DNA from: JACCSI01 sp035575715
GTDB lineage: Bacteria > Acidobacteriota > Vicinamibacteria > Vicinamibacterales > UBA2999
Assembly: GCA_035575715.1 (NCBI GenBank)
Contig: DATLXN010000033.1
Coordinates: 1-64,000, forward strand
Length of the DNA: 64,000 nt
Direction of reading: 5' to 3'
The position numbers and the translations under genes were made by a program. Positions 47,956 to 56,109 of this stretch are shown here, piece after piece. Under the pieces are notes generated by a model. The model did no database searches and was not told the DNA's origin. It worked only from the letters and a program-made list of their open reading frames with translations. Every line of letters begins with the position of its first letter. The stretch's first letter is position 1.

Positions 47956-48196
47956 GACTCGCCCGGAATGGCGACAACGGTTTCGGCGTGGCGAGCAGGT
48001 GTTTAAGATCGACGTCGAGCGCTTGCGCAAACGCCAGCATTTCGACGGGTGTGCACGGCCGTGCGCCTATCTCGATCCTTGAGATTAAATTTTGATGTAC
48101 GCCGACCACGCGCGCGAGATCCGATTGCGACCATCGGCGGTCGTGACGGATGCGGCGAATGTTGGCGGCGACGGTGATGCTGCCGGTGTGGACCAT
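47945..48196 (-). CDS. XRE family repressor
   Basis: An 83-residue protein with one helix-turn-helix domain (IRRIRHDRRWSQSDLARVVG, then VHQNLISRIEIGARP, VEMLAFAQALDV). First gene of the element's minus-strand operon, overlapping the excisionase start by 11 bases. It is distinct from the XRE protein beside the integrase. Confidence 0.88.
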   Translation of the reverse strand: MVHTGSITVAANIRRIRHDRRWSQSDLARVVGVHQNLISRIEIGARPCTPVEMLAFAQALDVDLKHLLATPKPLSPFRASHGY

Positions 48197-48805
48197 GATC
48201 CCCTCACAAAACGGAAAATGTTTTGCGGCGGATCGACGCGGTGCTTGTACGAAAAAACACCGGCGATCGAAGACGCGCCGCGAGAACTTGCCATCTCTCG
48301 TCTTCGTCTCCGGTCACCGGTGCGGTGCTCTGATCGATATTGCTTTCAGAGCTGAAGAAATCCGTGCCTACTACGAACGCAGGTGCAGTTGCTTGAATCT
48401 ACTAAGTCAGGCACTTAGGCGCAAGCGGAATACGCAGCGCTCGCGAAATAGATAGACGAATCAGAGTGTTTTTCTATCTTGCGATCTGTACGTACGTACC
48501 GGGGATCTGCCCTTGTGCGGTGCCCTTGGTTAATCTTCCTAACTACGTACTTGAAGTACGTACACAGACCGTGACGCGTGACGGGCGTGACGCCTGCTGT
48601 ACATACACACCGTGACGATTCGGGTTCGTCCTGCTCGTCTCAACGGATTGGAAGATAGAAAAAGAAGAGTGTTGCTCGATCTGTCGACCGCGTGCACAAC
48701 CGCGTGCACAAAAAACCGTTGCACGCGTTCGCTTGGGTATGTTGCGGCGCATCATCCGTGTGGAAAATGCGCCGCAATTCACATCTGTCTACTGGTTCCT
48801 ATAGT
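48197..48805. promoter_or_regulatory. Non-coding right end of element with palindromes and iteron-like repeats
   Basis: About 600 bases without a credible gene. It contains GTACGTACGTAC (48488-48499); a perfect palindrome TACGTACTT-G-AAGTACGTA (48544-48562); four GTGACG copies (48571, 48578, 48587, 48612), two of them following GTACRTACACA; and CCGCGTGCACA twice (48689, 48701) with an inverted TTGCACGCG at 48720. These could be repressor operators, a replication origin used by the primase, or integrase arm sites. Confidence 0.6.
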
Positions 48806-48822
48806 CGGCAGGGCTAACGCCG
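48806..48822 (+). repeat. Right attachment core, 17 bp
   Basis: Identical to 39487-39503. On the minus strand it encodes part of the Omp85 signal peptide (ALALP). Confidence 0.9.
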
Positions 48823-48847
48823 CGATCAGAAGAAAAAGTCTGAGCAC
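48806..48847 (-). pseudogene. Omp85 gene start and signal-peptide codons, severed by the element
   Basis: GTG 48847 starts MLRLFLLIAALALP; joined at the core to the codons from 39486 this becomes ...ALPAFAQAQAP, a textbook signal peptide with cleavage after AFA. In the present arrangement translation runs instead into element DNA (TIG...). The upstream gene at 48871-49206 ends 23 bases before it. Confidence 0.8.
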
Positions 48848-48870
48848 CTCAGCCGATGTTAGCGCGAGCC

Positions 48871-49206
48871 TTAAAGCAGCGTCAGGACCGAGTCATCGAC
48901 CCGCGAGGACTGCCGATTGAGGTGGTCAGTCAACTGCGCGCAGGCTTCAACCGCTGGGTCGATGCCGGCTTCGCGCCAGCGCCGCAACGTTTCTCGCGCA
49001 ATCCGAAGCCGCACGACGTGCGTGGGTACGCCGTCCGGTCTGATGACGCGCGTCTCCGACTCCCACATGCCATGAGACCACCGAAACGGATGCTGCTCCA
49101 GCACTGCATCGTCCAGATCGGCGCAGGCGAGTTGTTTGCCAGCAAGCGACCAAACCGGAGGTGCGCTGAGGAAGGCGGACGATGGCGGAAGCGGCACGGG
49201 CGTCAC
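48871..49206 (-). CDS. Hypothetical protein upstream of the Omp85 start
   Basis: A 111-residue soluble protein that I do not recognise. It has no signal peptide; the middle (RWSHGMWESETRVIRPDGVP, then THVVRLRIARETLRRW) looks like a small beta-sheet plus helix. It sits between the M23 peptidase and the interrupted Omp85 gene, all on the minus strand, so it probably belonged to the same operon. Confidence 0.6.
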   Translation of the reverse strand: MTPVPLPPSSAFLSAPPVWSLAGKQLACADLDDAVLEQHPFRWSHGMWESETRVIRPDGVPTHVVRLRIARETLRRWREAGIDPAVEACAQLTDHLNRQSSRVDDSVLTLL

Positions 49207-49275
49207 TGGTCAAAAACCGACACTACCATGTCAAATGCGCCAACTTGTTGCAAGCTCAGCGTTTAGGCTGTCTCG

Positions 49276-50058
49276 TTAACGCAACACCAGGAACGGGTCG
49301 ATGGGGTCGCCTTTCCACCACTTCTTGTCTGCACCAAGCTTGAAAATGGCGAAATGCAGATGCGGTGTATCGGGCGGCGCATTACCGGTGACGCCGACAT
49401 AGCCGACGACTTGACCGCGCGACACCTGCTGGCCCTCCACCAGGCCGGGCGCATAGCGATCGAGGTGCGCGTAGTAGTAGCAATACTTTTCCGTTGGATC
49501 GTATTGATAGATGGTCAGGCCGCCGGCGGCACTGGTGAACAGCTTGGCGACTTTTCCCTCGACCACGGCAAACACTGGTGTGCCTTTCGGGGCCAGGATA
49601 TCCATCGCCTCGTGCACGCGGCTGCCGCCGCCGCGCGCTTGCTCAAAGGTCGACGCCAGGTGCTTCGCCTCAATGCCGGCCACCGGGATTAACGGCCGCT
49701 GCGCCAGCAGCGTCTCGACGTCAGCATTCGTTTTAGCCGACGACACCTCGCGGGCGGGCGACTCGGACAAAGGAGTCAGCGCCTCGTTGGCCGCGTGATC
49801 GACCGACGGTAATCGGTTGGCCGGTGGGCTGACCTCAGGCGCGCTTGGCTTCGGTTCTGGCCGCACCACGTTCGGTGATGCAGGGGCCTTGTCAGTCACC
49901 GTTGCAACCGGTGCGGCGGCTTCAGTCGTGGCAGGCGTGTCCGGCGTCGCGGGTGACAAGGCGCGCGCGCCTAACCACCACACGACGCCAATCACCGCGA
50001 GCGTGATCCACGGCGCCAGAACGTCTTCACGAAAGAGACGTGAGCGCCGCTTGATCAT
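49276..50058 (-). CDS. M23 (LytM-type) metallopeptidase
   Basis: A 260-residue membrane-anchored peptidoglycan peptidase. TM helix about residues 14-33, then a Pro/Ala-rich linker, then the LytM fold: SRVHEAMDILAPKGTPVFAV near 147 (zinc His and Asp) and PHLHFAIFK near 232 (HxH). An early partner His lies in YYYAHLDRY. All zinc ligands are present. Its ATG overlaps the L,D-transpeptidase stop (ATGA), so the two wall enzymes are coupled. Confidence 0.9.
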   Translation of the reverse strand: MIKRRSRLFREDVLAPWITLAVIGVVWWLGARALSPATPDTPATTEAAAPVATVTDKAPASPNVVRPEPKPSAPEVSPPANRLPSVDHAANEALTPLSESPAREVSSAKTNADVETLLAQRPLIPVAGIEAKHLASTFEQARGGGSRVHEAMDILAPKGTPVFAVVEGKVAKLFTSAAGGLTIYQYDPTEKYCYYYAHLDRYAPGLVEGQQVSRGQVVGYVGVTGNAPPDTPHLHFAIFKLGADKKWWKGDPIDPFLVLR

Positions 50059-51152
50059 TTCAGGATGACCTTGGTGCCCGGGCCGACCAGCGCCGCGACG
50101 CGCATCGCATCCCAGTTGGTGAGGCGAATGCAGCCGTGCGACTCGGTATAGCCGATCCGGGTGGGCTCCGGCGTTCCGTGAATGCCGTAATGCTCTTTGC
50201 TGAGATCAATCCACACGACGCCCACGGGATTATTCGGACCGGCAGGAATCTTCGCCTTCGCATGCGTTGGATCGCCGTCCCAGAACAGCTTCGGGTTGTA
50301 GTTGAATGTCGGGTTGGCGCTGACGCCATTCACTTTCCACTCACCGACCGGCAACGGATCATTCTGACTGCCAGTCGTGACGGGTGCGTGAAAGATCACT
50401 TCGCCACCAGCGGTTTGCACGATCAATGATTTTGACTTGTCGTCGACGACCACGACATTGCCGGCGGTAGCCGGTTTTGCCGTCGCTCCGGCAGCGGGCT
50501 TCGCAGTCGCCGCGGCAGCGGGCTTCGCGGTTTTGGACCCGGGCGCCATGAACGGTTCGACGTTGGGCACCGTGATCACATCACCCTGGGTCCACTTCGC
50601 TTGCGGATTGAGCCGTTGCAGCAACTTCGGGCTGGCGTGAAATCGTTCGGCCAGCAGTTCCTGCATCGACGAGTAGCCGAGGGCGGATAGCTTGGACTTT
50701 TCCATCATGTCCGCCGGAATTTTCGCGACAAAGGGTCCGGCCGCATCCTCGGCGGTGATGGTGTAGGTCGATAACGGTTCGGTGGGCGCAGGGGCGCCGT
50801 TTTTCGCTTGCCGGTAGGCAGTCAGTGCCCGGTCGGTGTTGGCGCCGCCAGACCCATCGATGGCGCCTGGCGAAAAGCCGGCGCGGTCGAGGGCGACTTG
50901 CGTGGACAACATGTCGCGGGTCTTGGCATCCAGCCCGGCCGTAGCTTTGCCGCCTGGTGCGCCGGCCTGGGCCATGTCCGCCCCCGCCTGATCAGGTGGC
51001 TGAGCTGGGACCGCTGGCGTCGTCATCGGCTTGGGCGCTGGCGCTGGCGCGGATGCCGATTTATTGGCCGGCGTCTGAGCCGAGGACACCTGAGGCGTGG
51101 AAAAGGCAGTCGCCACGACAAATATGGGTACAAAACGGTAACTAAAGGTCAT
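50055..51152 (-). CDS. L,D-transpeptidase (YkuD) with peptidoglycan-binding region
   Basis: Cross-links peptidoglycan stem peptides or attaches ligands. The start at ATG 51152 gives a signal peptide (TFSYRFVPIFVVATAF...VSSAQ); ATG 51182 is an alternative. A peptidoglycan-binding-like segment (LDRAGFSPGAIDGSGGANTD) is followed by a LysM-like stretch, an Ala/Lys/Pro repeat linker (KPAAAATAKPAAGATAKPA) and the YkuD domain. The catalytic HGTPEPTRIGYTESHGCIRL near 335-355 contains the nucleophilic Cys. It is divergent from the kinase-like gene at 51224. Confidence 0.92.
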   Translation of the reverse strand: MTFSYRFVPIFVVATAFSTPQVSSAQTPANKSASAPAPAPKPMTTPAVPAQPPDQAGADMAQAGAPGGKATAGLDAKTRDMLSTQVALDRAGFSPGAIDGSGGANTDRALTAYRQAKNGAPAPTEPLSTYTITAEDAAGPFVAKIPADMMEKSKLSALGYSSMQELLAERFHASPKLLQRLNPQAKWTQGDVITVPNVEPFMAPGSKTAKPAAAATAKPAAGATAKPATAGNVVVVDDKSKSLIVQTAGGEVIFHAPVTTGSQNDPLPVGEWKVNGVSANPTFNYNPKLFWDGDPTHAKAKIPAGPNNPVGVVWIDLSKEHYGIHGTPEPTRIGYTESHGCIRLTNWDAMRVAALVGPGTKVILK

Positions 51153-51223
51153 ACCCGACTTGTTGAGCAAGATCAATTCCATGTGCCGATGAGACGGCCT
51201 CTGACTTGCATCTCAACCGCGCC

Positions 51224-52363
51224 ATGACGCTAGCCCGTTCTTTGGCCCTCGCTGCACTCTTTGCCTTCGCCGGAGCTGGCGGCGGGCATTTGGCAGCCGC
51301 CGAGTCTGGACAAGCCGCTGCGTCACCGCCTAAGCCCCTTCACGATGACGAGCGCATTTTGTCACCGGATGACCGCACCGCGACCTTGGCGCGCAGCCTT
51401 ATCTGGCGCACACCGAAAGTGCCGATCGCCCAAGCGGATATCGCCACAGAATCCAAGCCGCTGGCCGAGCTGTCGTGCAAATTCAAGCTCACCGCGCTCG
51501 GTGGCACCACACCCAAGTTCGATTGCGACCTGGAAAGCGGCGAAGAGATTCGCGTCAAGTACGGCAACGGGCCCGAGATCCCCGCCGAGGCTGCCTCGAC
51601 ACGGCTCCTCAAGGCGCTCGGATTCGCCGCCGATGACATCGTCATCGTCGAAAAACTACGCTGTTTCGGGTGCCCCAAGGAGCCGTTCTCGACAATGAAG
51701 GCGGTCGAAGTGACGCGCGCCGAACCGCTCTATAAGCACCTGATCGATTACGACGACTATGAAGAATTCAAGTGGGTTGCGGTAGAGCGTAAATTTCGCG
51801 CGCGACCGATTGAAAGCGAAGGCGTTGAGGGTTGGGCATTTCACGAACTCAGCCAGGTCGATCCGAAAAAGGGCGGGGCGCCGCGCGCCCACCTCGATGC
51901 GATCCGGATGATAGCGATCTTCCTGTCGCACTGGGACAACAAATCCGAAAATCAACGGATCGTCTGTCTCGATGACACTTGGCAGGACAAAACGCCGTGT
52001 GCCGAACCGCTGTTGATGCTCCAGGACGTGGGCGCGACGTTCGGACCGAGCAAGGTCGACCTACCCGAATGGGAACAGGCGACGATGTGGGAGGACCGCA
52101 CGACGTGCCGCGTGTCGATGCGCGAATTGCCCTACAGCGGCGCGACGTTTGTCGACGCGCAGATCACCGAAGAGGGCCGACAATTTTTCGGCGCGATGAT
52201 TTCGCAGCTCTCCGACCGGCAACTGACCGATCTGTTTACCGGCGCGCGCTTTGCCGAGAAGCGCGGGTTGTTTCAGTCGCCGCGGCCGGTCAGCGAGTGG
52301 GTCAGAGTGTTCCGGGCCAAGGTGAAGACCATCACGGACGGGCCGGCCTGTCCGTCGGCGTAG
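51224..52363 (+). CDS. Exported kinase-like protein (unnamed family)
   Basis: A 379-residue protein with a signal peptide (MTLARSLALAALFAFAGAGG) starting at ATG 51224; TTG 51206 is an alternative. I do not recognise a named family. It shows the most kinase-like motifs of the three related proteins here: RVKYGNG (Lys112), Glu122, LSHWDNKSENQRIV (His236, Asp238, Lys240, Asn243, an exact HxDxKxxN) and MLQDVGATFG (Asp268). If the fold is right it would be an exported, possibly periplasmic kinase, where ATP supply is unclear. It overlaps the convergent phosphoesterase gene by 32 bases. Confidence 0.62.
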   Translation: MTLARSLALAALFAFAGAGGGHLAAAESGQAAASPPKPLHDDERILSPDDRTATLARSLIWRTPKVPIAQADIATESKPLAELSCKFKLTALGGTTPKFDCDLESGEEIRVKYGNGPEIPAEAASTRLLKALGFAADDIVIVEKLRCFGCPKEPFSTMKAVEVTRAEPLYKHLIDYDDYEEFKWVAVERKFRARPIESEGVEGWAFHELSQVDPKKGGAPRAHLDAIRMIAIFLSHWDNKSENQRIVCLDDTWQDKTPCAEPLLMLQDVGATFGPSKVDLPEWEQATMWEDRTTCRVSMRELPYSGATFVDAQITEEGRQFFGAMISQLSDRQLTDLFTGARFAEKRGLFQSPRPVSEWVRVFRAKVKTITDGPACPSA

Positions 52364-53348
52364 GGCGCGCGTCGGCGCCGTCCTGATACAAGGTACCCGC
52401 GTCCACTGTCTCGCCGGTGCGCGAGATCGCCTGAAAGTGCAAGTCGTCGCCGTCGATTTCGATCAGCATGAAACTGTAGTCGCGGTCGAACGATTTGGCG
52501 ATGTACGACGCCGCCACACTATCGCCGTAACGTAGCGATCCAGCGGCGCCGCTGACAAAGTACTGCACACCCTGCTGCAATTCCGATCGTTGATAGAGAT
52601 GTTCGTGCCCCGAAAAGACGACGTCGACGCCGTGTTTGACCAATACCGGCTCCAGGGCCAACCGGTGCGCCTGGGACCCATTGCGATAGCGTCCCGAGGT
52701 GTAGAGCGGATGATGCAGGAAGATAATTTTCCACGCCGCCTTCGACTTACCAAGTCGCTCGTCGAGCCAACGAATTTGCGGCCGATCGAGATTGCTCGAA
52801 TCAAGTGCGAAGAACTCGACGCGTGACGCAAGTTTGGTAATCACATCAACCGGCGGCGCAAAGCTGTAGTAGCGCTCGCCATTCATGTTGAACGGTTGGT
52901 AATCGACCTGCCGCGGATCGTCATGATTGCCGAGCACGGCGTAGAACTTGACGCCGGCGTCGAGTAAGCCTCGATACGGATCGGCGAACTTGAGGCGGTA
53001 GTCCTCCGGCGACGCCGGCCCTTCGTAAATGTTGTCGCCCAGCATCAGCACGAATGGGTAGGTGAACTGCTCGCGGAAGCGGATCATCTGAGCAGCGATT
53101 TCATGTTGCGGCGGCGTGCCGCGGCCACTGTCGCCAATAATCGCGAAGTGCAATGACGCCAGTTTTTTGGGCAGCGTGAGCGTCCCGGCCGGCACGCTGA
53201 CCGGGGCCGCGGTCACCACGGGCGACCGGCGCGACGTCTGTTGAGCTGTCGAACCTGACCCGTCCGGCCCGCCACACCCCAGCATCAGAGTGAGCGCGCC
53301 ACTGACGACAAGCGTGCAGGTAACGCCGATCCGTTTTGTGGTTAACAC
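52332..53348 (-). CDS. Metallophosphoesterase lipoprotein
   Basis: A 338-residue calcineurin-like phosphoesterase similar to type 5 acid phosphatases. The N-terminus has a lipobox (LMLGC, Cys near 25). The metal motifs are in order: AIIGDSGRG, LGDNIYEGP, LGNHDDPRQ, FLHHPLYTSG and FSGHEHLYQ. It is clearly related to the enzyme at 54204 (both contain FNMNGERYY after the GNHD motif). GTG 53348 starts the gene. The convergent overlap with the kinase-like gene is 32 bases. Confidence 0.88.
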   Translation of the reverse strand: MLTTKRIGVTCTLVVSGALTLMLGCGGPDGSGSTAQQTSRRSPVVTAAPVSVPAGTLTLPKKLASLHFAIIGDSGRGTPPQHEIAAQMIRFREQFTYPFVLMLGDNIYEGPASPEDYRLKFADPYRGLLDAGVKFYAVLGNHDDPRQVDYQPFNMNGERYYSFAPPVDVITKLASRVEFFALDSSNLDRPQIRWLDERLGKSKAAWKIIFLHHPLYTSGRYRNGSQAHRLALEPVLVKHGVDVVFSGHEHLYQRSELQQGVQYFVSGAAGSLRYGDSVAASYIAKSFDRDYSFMLIEIDGDDLHFQAISRTGETVDAGTLYQDGADARPTPTDRPARP

Positions 53349-53501
53349 CTGCCTACCAGCCTACCTGCTTCCCCGCCGAGCAGCCCGTCGCTTCGCGCCA
53401 ATCGTGGCTATGCCGGCTGCGTGCCCCCAACCAACCGGCCTGCGTCCGCGGCATACTTATTGTAGCCAGTCATATAGTTGGGGTAAGGCTCCACACCGGT
53501 A
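53349..53501. other. Divergent intergenic region with octamer-like tract
   Basis: CACCTGCCTACCAGCCTACCT and following bases repeat an eight-base CCTGCCTA-type unit similar to the tract at 45861-45975. TTGTAGCCAGTCATATAGTTGG (53459-53480) may contain promoter elements for the gene at 53502. Only short stretches are convincing. Confidence 0.4.
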
Positions 53502-54188
53502 ATGATGATGCAGATCAAATATTTTGGCTTGGCGGGATTGATACTCTTCGCCCTCGCGTGTAGCCGCACGACGGCGGGCTCAACGACGCCGAGTGCTCCG
53601 GCTCCAGCTACTGCTGCTGACTCTCAAAAACCCGCACCGGCACCTGCGCCTGTCAACCCGCCGCCGGCAGCTGCCATACCGGCCCCGGCCTCTCCGGTCG
53701 TGAACGCCGCTGACACCGCCACGGTCGCGTTTCAGAAACGGGTCCGTGAATACATTGCGTTCCACGACAGTGCGCAACGAACAGTGCCTGCCCTGACCGA
53801 GACTGCAGACCCGGCCAAGATCACCGCGCGCGAACGCGCCCTGGGCGAACAGTTGATCAAATCCCGGCCCGACGCCAAGCCCGGCGATTTTTTCATCAAG
53901 GAATATCAGCCGATCCTGGCCAAACTGATCAAGGATGATTTTGCCCAGCGGCCACTGGCCGCGCGCAAAGCGTTGATCCAGGAATTGCCCAAGGGCGTGG
54001 TGATTAACGTCAACATGAGTTATCCGGATGTTCTCCCACTGGTGACGTTCCCTGGGAATTTACTCAAGGTGCTGCCGGAGCTCCCGCCGGACCTTGAATA
54101 CCGGATCGTCGGACGGCATCTGGTCTTGCGTGATGTGAAGGCGAATATCATCGTCGACATCATGCGCGATGTCTTTCCGGTGTCGTAG
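53502..54188 (+). CDS. Lipoprotein of unknown function
   Basis: A 228-residue lipoprotein: the signal peptide ends in FALACS with Cys near residue 20, followed by a 50-residue Pro/Ala-rich linker. The C-terminal domain (about 75-228) is soluble: DFFIKEYQPILAKLIKDDFA, then INVNMSYPDVLPLVTFPGNL, LKVLPELPPDLEYRIVGRHL. I do not recognise a family. It precedes a phosphoesterase lipoprotein by 15 bases, so the two are probably cotranscribed. Confidence 0.72.
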   Translation: MMMQIKYFGLAGLILFALACSRTTAGSTTPSAPAPATAADSQKPAPAPAPVNPPPAAAIPAPASPVVNAADTATVAFQKRVREYIAFHDSAQRTVPALTETADPAKITARERALGEQLIKSRPDAKPGDFFIKEYQPILAKLIKDDFAQRPLAARKALIQELPKGVVINVNMSYPDVLPLVTFPGNLLKVLPELPPDLEYRIVGRHLVLRDVKANIIVDIMRDVFPVS

Positions 54189-54203
54189 TTGTTCGTGAGG
54201 CAG

Positions 54204-55253
54204 ATGATGCAGAGTAACGCGCGTTTTATTTCAGGTTTTGTTCTCGCACTGTTCACCGCAGCCTGCGCGACGGCGCCTGGCGCATCAAGCGATCGGTCCT
54301 CCCCGATCGGCGGAGGCACGGCGTCGACGGCCACGCCCGCGTCCGGTAGCGGTGGGGAGAGTGGACTCAGTAGCGGCGCCGGCCCGAGCACGGCGGCGGA
54401 CAACACGGCGGCAGCGCAGACGCCAGCGCCGGCTGGAGTCGCCGCGCCGCTCGCCAACAATTCGGTCAAGTTTGCAGTGCTTGGCGACACCGGCACCGGT
54501 GACCGCGCGCAGTACGATGTCGGCGCCCAGCTCGCCGCCGCGCGCTCGGTGTTTCCCTATCAATTCGTGATCACGGTTGGCGACAACATGTACGGCTCCG
54601 AGCGGCCCCAGGATTACTCGCGCAAGTTCGAGCTGCCCTACAAAGCCATTCTCGACGCCAAGGTTCCTTTCTACGCCTCGCTGGGCAATCACGACGACCC
54701 CAATCAGCGGTTCTACAAACCGTTCAACATGAATGGCGAGCGCTATTACACGTTTAAGAAGGACAACATCGGTCATCCGGGCGTGCGCTTTTACGCGCTC
54801 GACAGCAATTACATGACCACCGACCAGTTGCAGTGGTTCGAAAAAGAGCTGGCCAATTCCGATTCGCCGTGGAAGGTTGCCTTCTTCCATCACCCGCTCT
54901 ATTCGTCTGGCGGCCGGCACGGCTCGGAAATTGACCTCCGCCAGCAGCTCGAACCGCTGTTCGTCAAGTACGGGGTCACGGTAGTCTTCCAGGGCCACGA
55001 GCATTTCTACGAACGCTTGAAGCCGCAAAAAGGCGTGAGCTACTTCACGGCGGGCGGCTCGGCCAAGCTGCGCGCCGGCGACATTCAAAAGGGAGAGATG
55101 ACTGCATTCGGCTTCGACAGTGACTACAGCTATATGTTGGTCGAGGTCGACGGCGATACGATGCGCTTCCAAACGCTGTCGCGCGCCGGCAAGCGCGTTG
55201 ATTCTGGCTCAATCGCCCGTGTCACCCAGCCTAAAACCACGACACCTCAATAA
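54204..55253 (+). CDS. Metallophosphoesterase lipoprotein
   Basis: A 349-residue phosphoesterase. ATG 54204 follows GTGAGG; the lipobox is FTAAC (Cys near 22), then an 80-residue Ser/Gly/Ala-rich linker. Metal motifs: AVLGDTGTG, TVGDNMYGS, LGNHDDPNQ, FFHHPLYSSG and FQGHEHFYE. It is a paralogue of the enzyme encoded at 52332, which is oriented the opposite way across the gene at 53502. Confidence 0.9.
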   Translation: MMQSNARFISGFVLALFTAACATAPGASSDRSSPIGGGTASTATPASGSGGESGLSSGAGPSTAADNTAAAQTPAPAGVAAPLANNSVKFAVLGDTGTGDRAQYDVGAQLAAARSVFPYQFVITVGDNMYGSERPQDYSRKFELPYKAILDAKVPFYASLGNHDDPNQRFYKPFNMNGERYYTFKKDNIGHPGVRFYALDSNYMTTDQLQWFEKELANSDSPWKVAFFHHPLYSSGGRHGSEIDLRQQLEPLFVKYGVTVVFQGHEHFYERLKPQKGVSYFTAGGSAKLRAGDIQKGEMTAFGFDSDYSYMLVEVDGDTMRFQTLSRAGKRVDSGSIARVTQPKTTTPQ

Positions 55254-55295
55254 CCGCCCCGAAAACTGCACTTAACCCGATAAACTAACCCTCGA

Positions 55296-56096
55296 ATGTC
55301 CAGAGCCACTCGCGCGCGATTCACGAAATACGGCGCCATCCTCGGCCTCCTCGTCATCCTCGCCGCTGCGGCGACCGCCGTCTACGCGGCGCAGCCTGGG
55401 GCACAGTCATTTCCCCCGGCGCAGCAAGCCGAACGTGTCGATATCCCGGGTGTGATGGACAACCTTCAGGAAGAAATGTTTGCCGCGGTCGTGCGGTTGC
55501 CGATCGCCGCCGCCCTGGGTGCGGTGCTCGCGCTACGGCCTCGCCGACGCGGTACGCCGATCCGTCAGCCGGCGGTGGTGCAGACACAGATCATCCTGTC
55601 GGTGGTCGGTGCGCTGATCATGCTGGTCGTTGGTTCGAGTCTGGCGCGCGCCTTCGGCATCGTCGGCGCCGCCAACCTGATTCGCTACCGATCGAAGATC
55701 GACGATCCCAAAGACGCGGTGGTCATGCTCTGTGCGTTATCAGTCGGACTCGCAGCGGGCGTCGGCCTGTATGGGCTCTCCATTTTCGGCACCCTGTTCC
55801 TGACTCTGGCGCTGTGGGTAATCGAAGGTTTCGAGCCGCCGCCGCGGGTCTTTGAACTCTCGGTTAAGCTGGGCGAGAAAACCGCGACCTTGCGGCCGCG
55901 CGTGGAATCCATCCTGCGGCGCTTCAAGGCCGACTACGAAATGCGTGGCTCCTCCGAAGAAGAAGTGTCGTACTTGGTCACCGTGCCGACCGCGCTGCAG
56001 ACCGACCGCGTCTCCAACGCATTAACGGCACTGGTCGCCTCCGGAAAGGGCGCGGTCGAGTGGAAGGAGACCAAGGTTACCAAGGGCAAGGTGTAG
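55296..56096 (+). CDS. DUF4956 membrane protein
   Basis: A 266-residue protein with five hydrophobic segments; the core ARAFGIVGAANLIRYRSKID, then DPKDAVVMLCALSVGLAAGV, is the DUF4956 signature. The last 80 residues form a soluble ferredoxin-like domain. DUF4956 genes are often found near polyphosphate polymerase and CotH genes; none of those is visible here. It starts 43 bases after the phosphoesterase gene and leads into the PLD gene 14 bases later. Confidence 0.82.
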   Translation: MSRATRARFTKYGAILGLLVILAAAATAVYAAQPGAQSFPPAQQAERVDIPGVMDNLQEEMFAAVVRLPIAAALGAVLALRPRRRGTPIRQPAVVQTQIILSVVGALIMLVVGSSLARAFGIVGAANLIRYRSKIDDPKDAVVMLCALSVGLAAGVGLYGLSIFGTLFLTLALWVIEGFEPPPRVFELSVKLGEKTATLRPRVESILRRFKADYEMRGSSEEEVSYLVTVPTALQTDRVSNALTALVASGKGAVEWKETKVTKGKV

Positions 56097-56109
56097 GGCT
56101 GGACTCGCC

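Larger units (their letters stand above)
39487..48822. mobile_element. Phage-satellite-like integrative element carrying a chromosomal slice
   Basis: Bounded by exact 17-bp direct repeats (39487-39503 and 48806-48822) that lie inside the signal-peptide codons of an Omp85 gene. All recognisable element genes are on the minus strand: XRE repressor, excisionase-like protein, primase, small-terminase-like protein, an unknown gene, a second XRE protein and the integrase at the left end. No capsid, tail, portal or large terminase genes are seen. A 4-kb slice of unrelated chromosome (42049-46076) interrupts the unknown gene; without it the element is about 5.3 kb. Confidence 0.85.
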
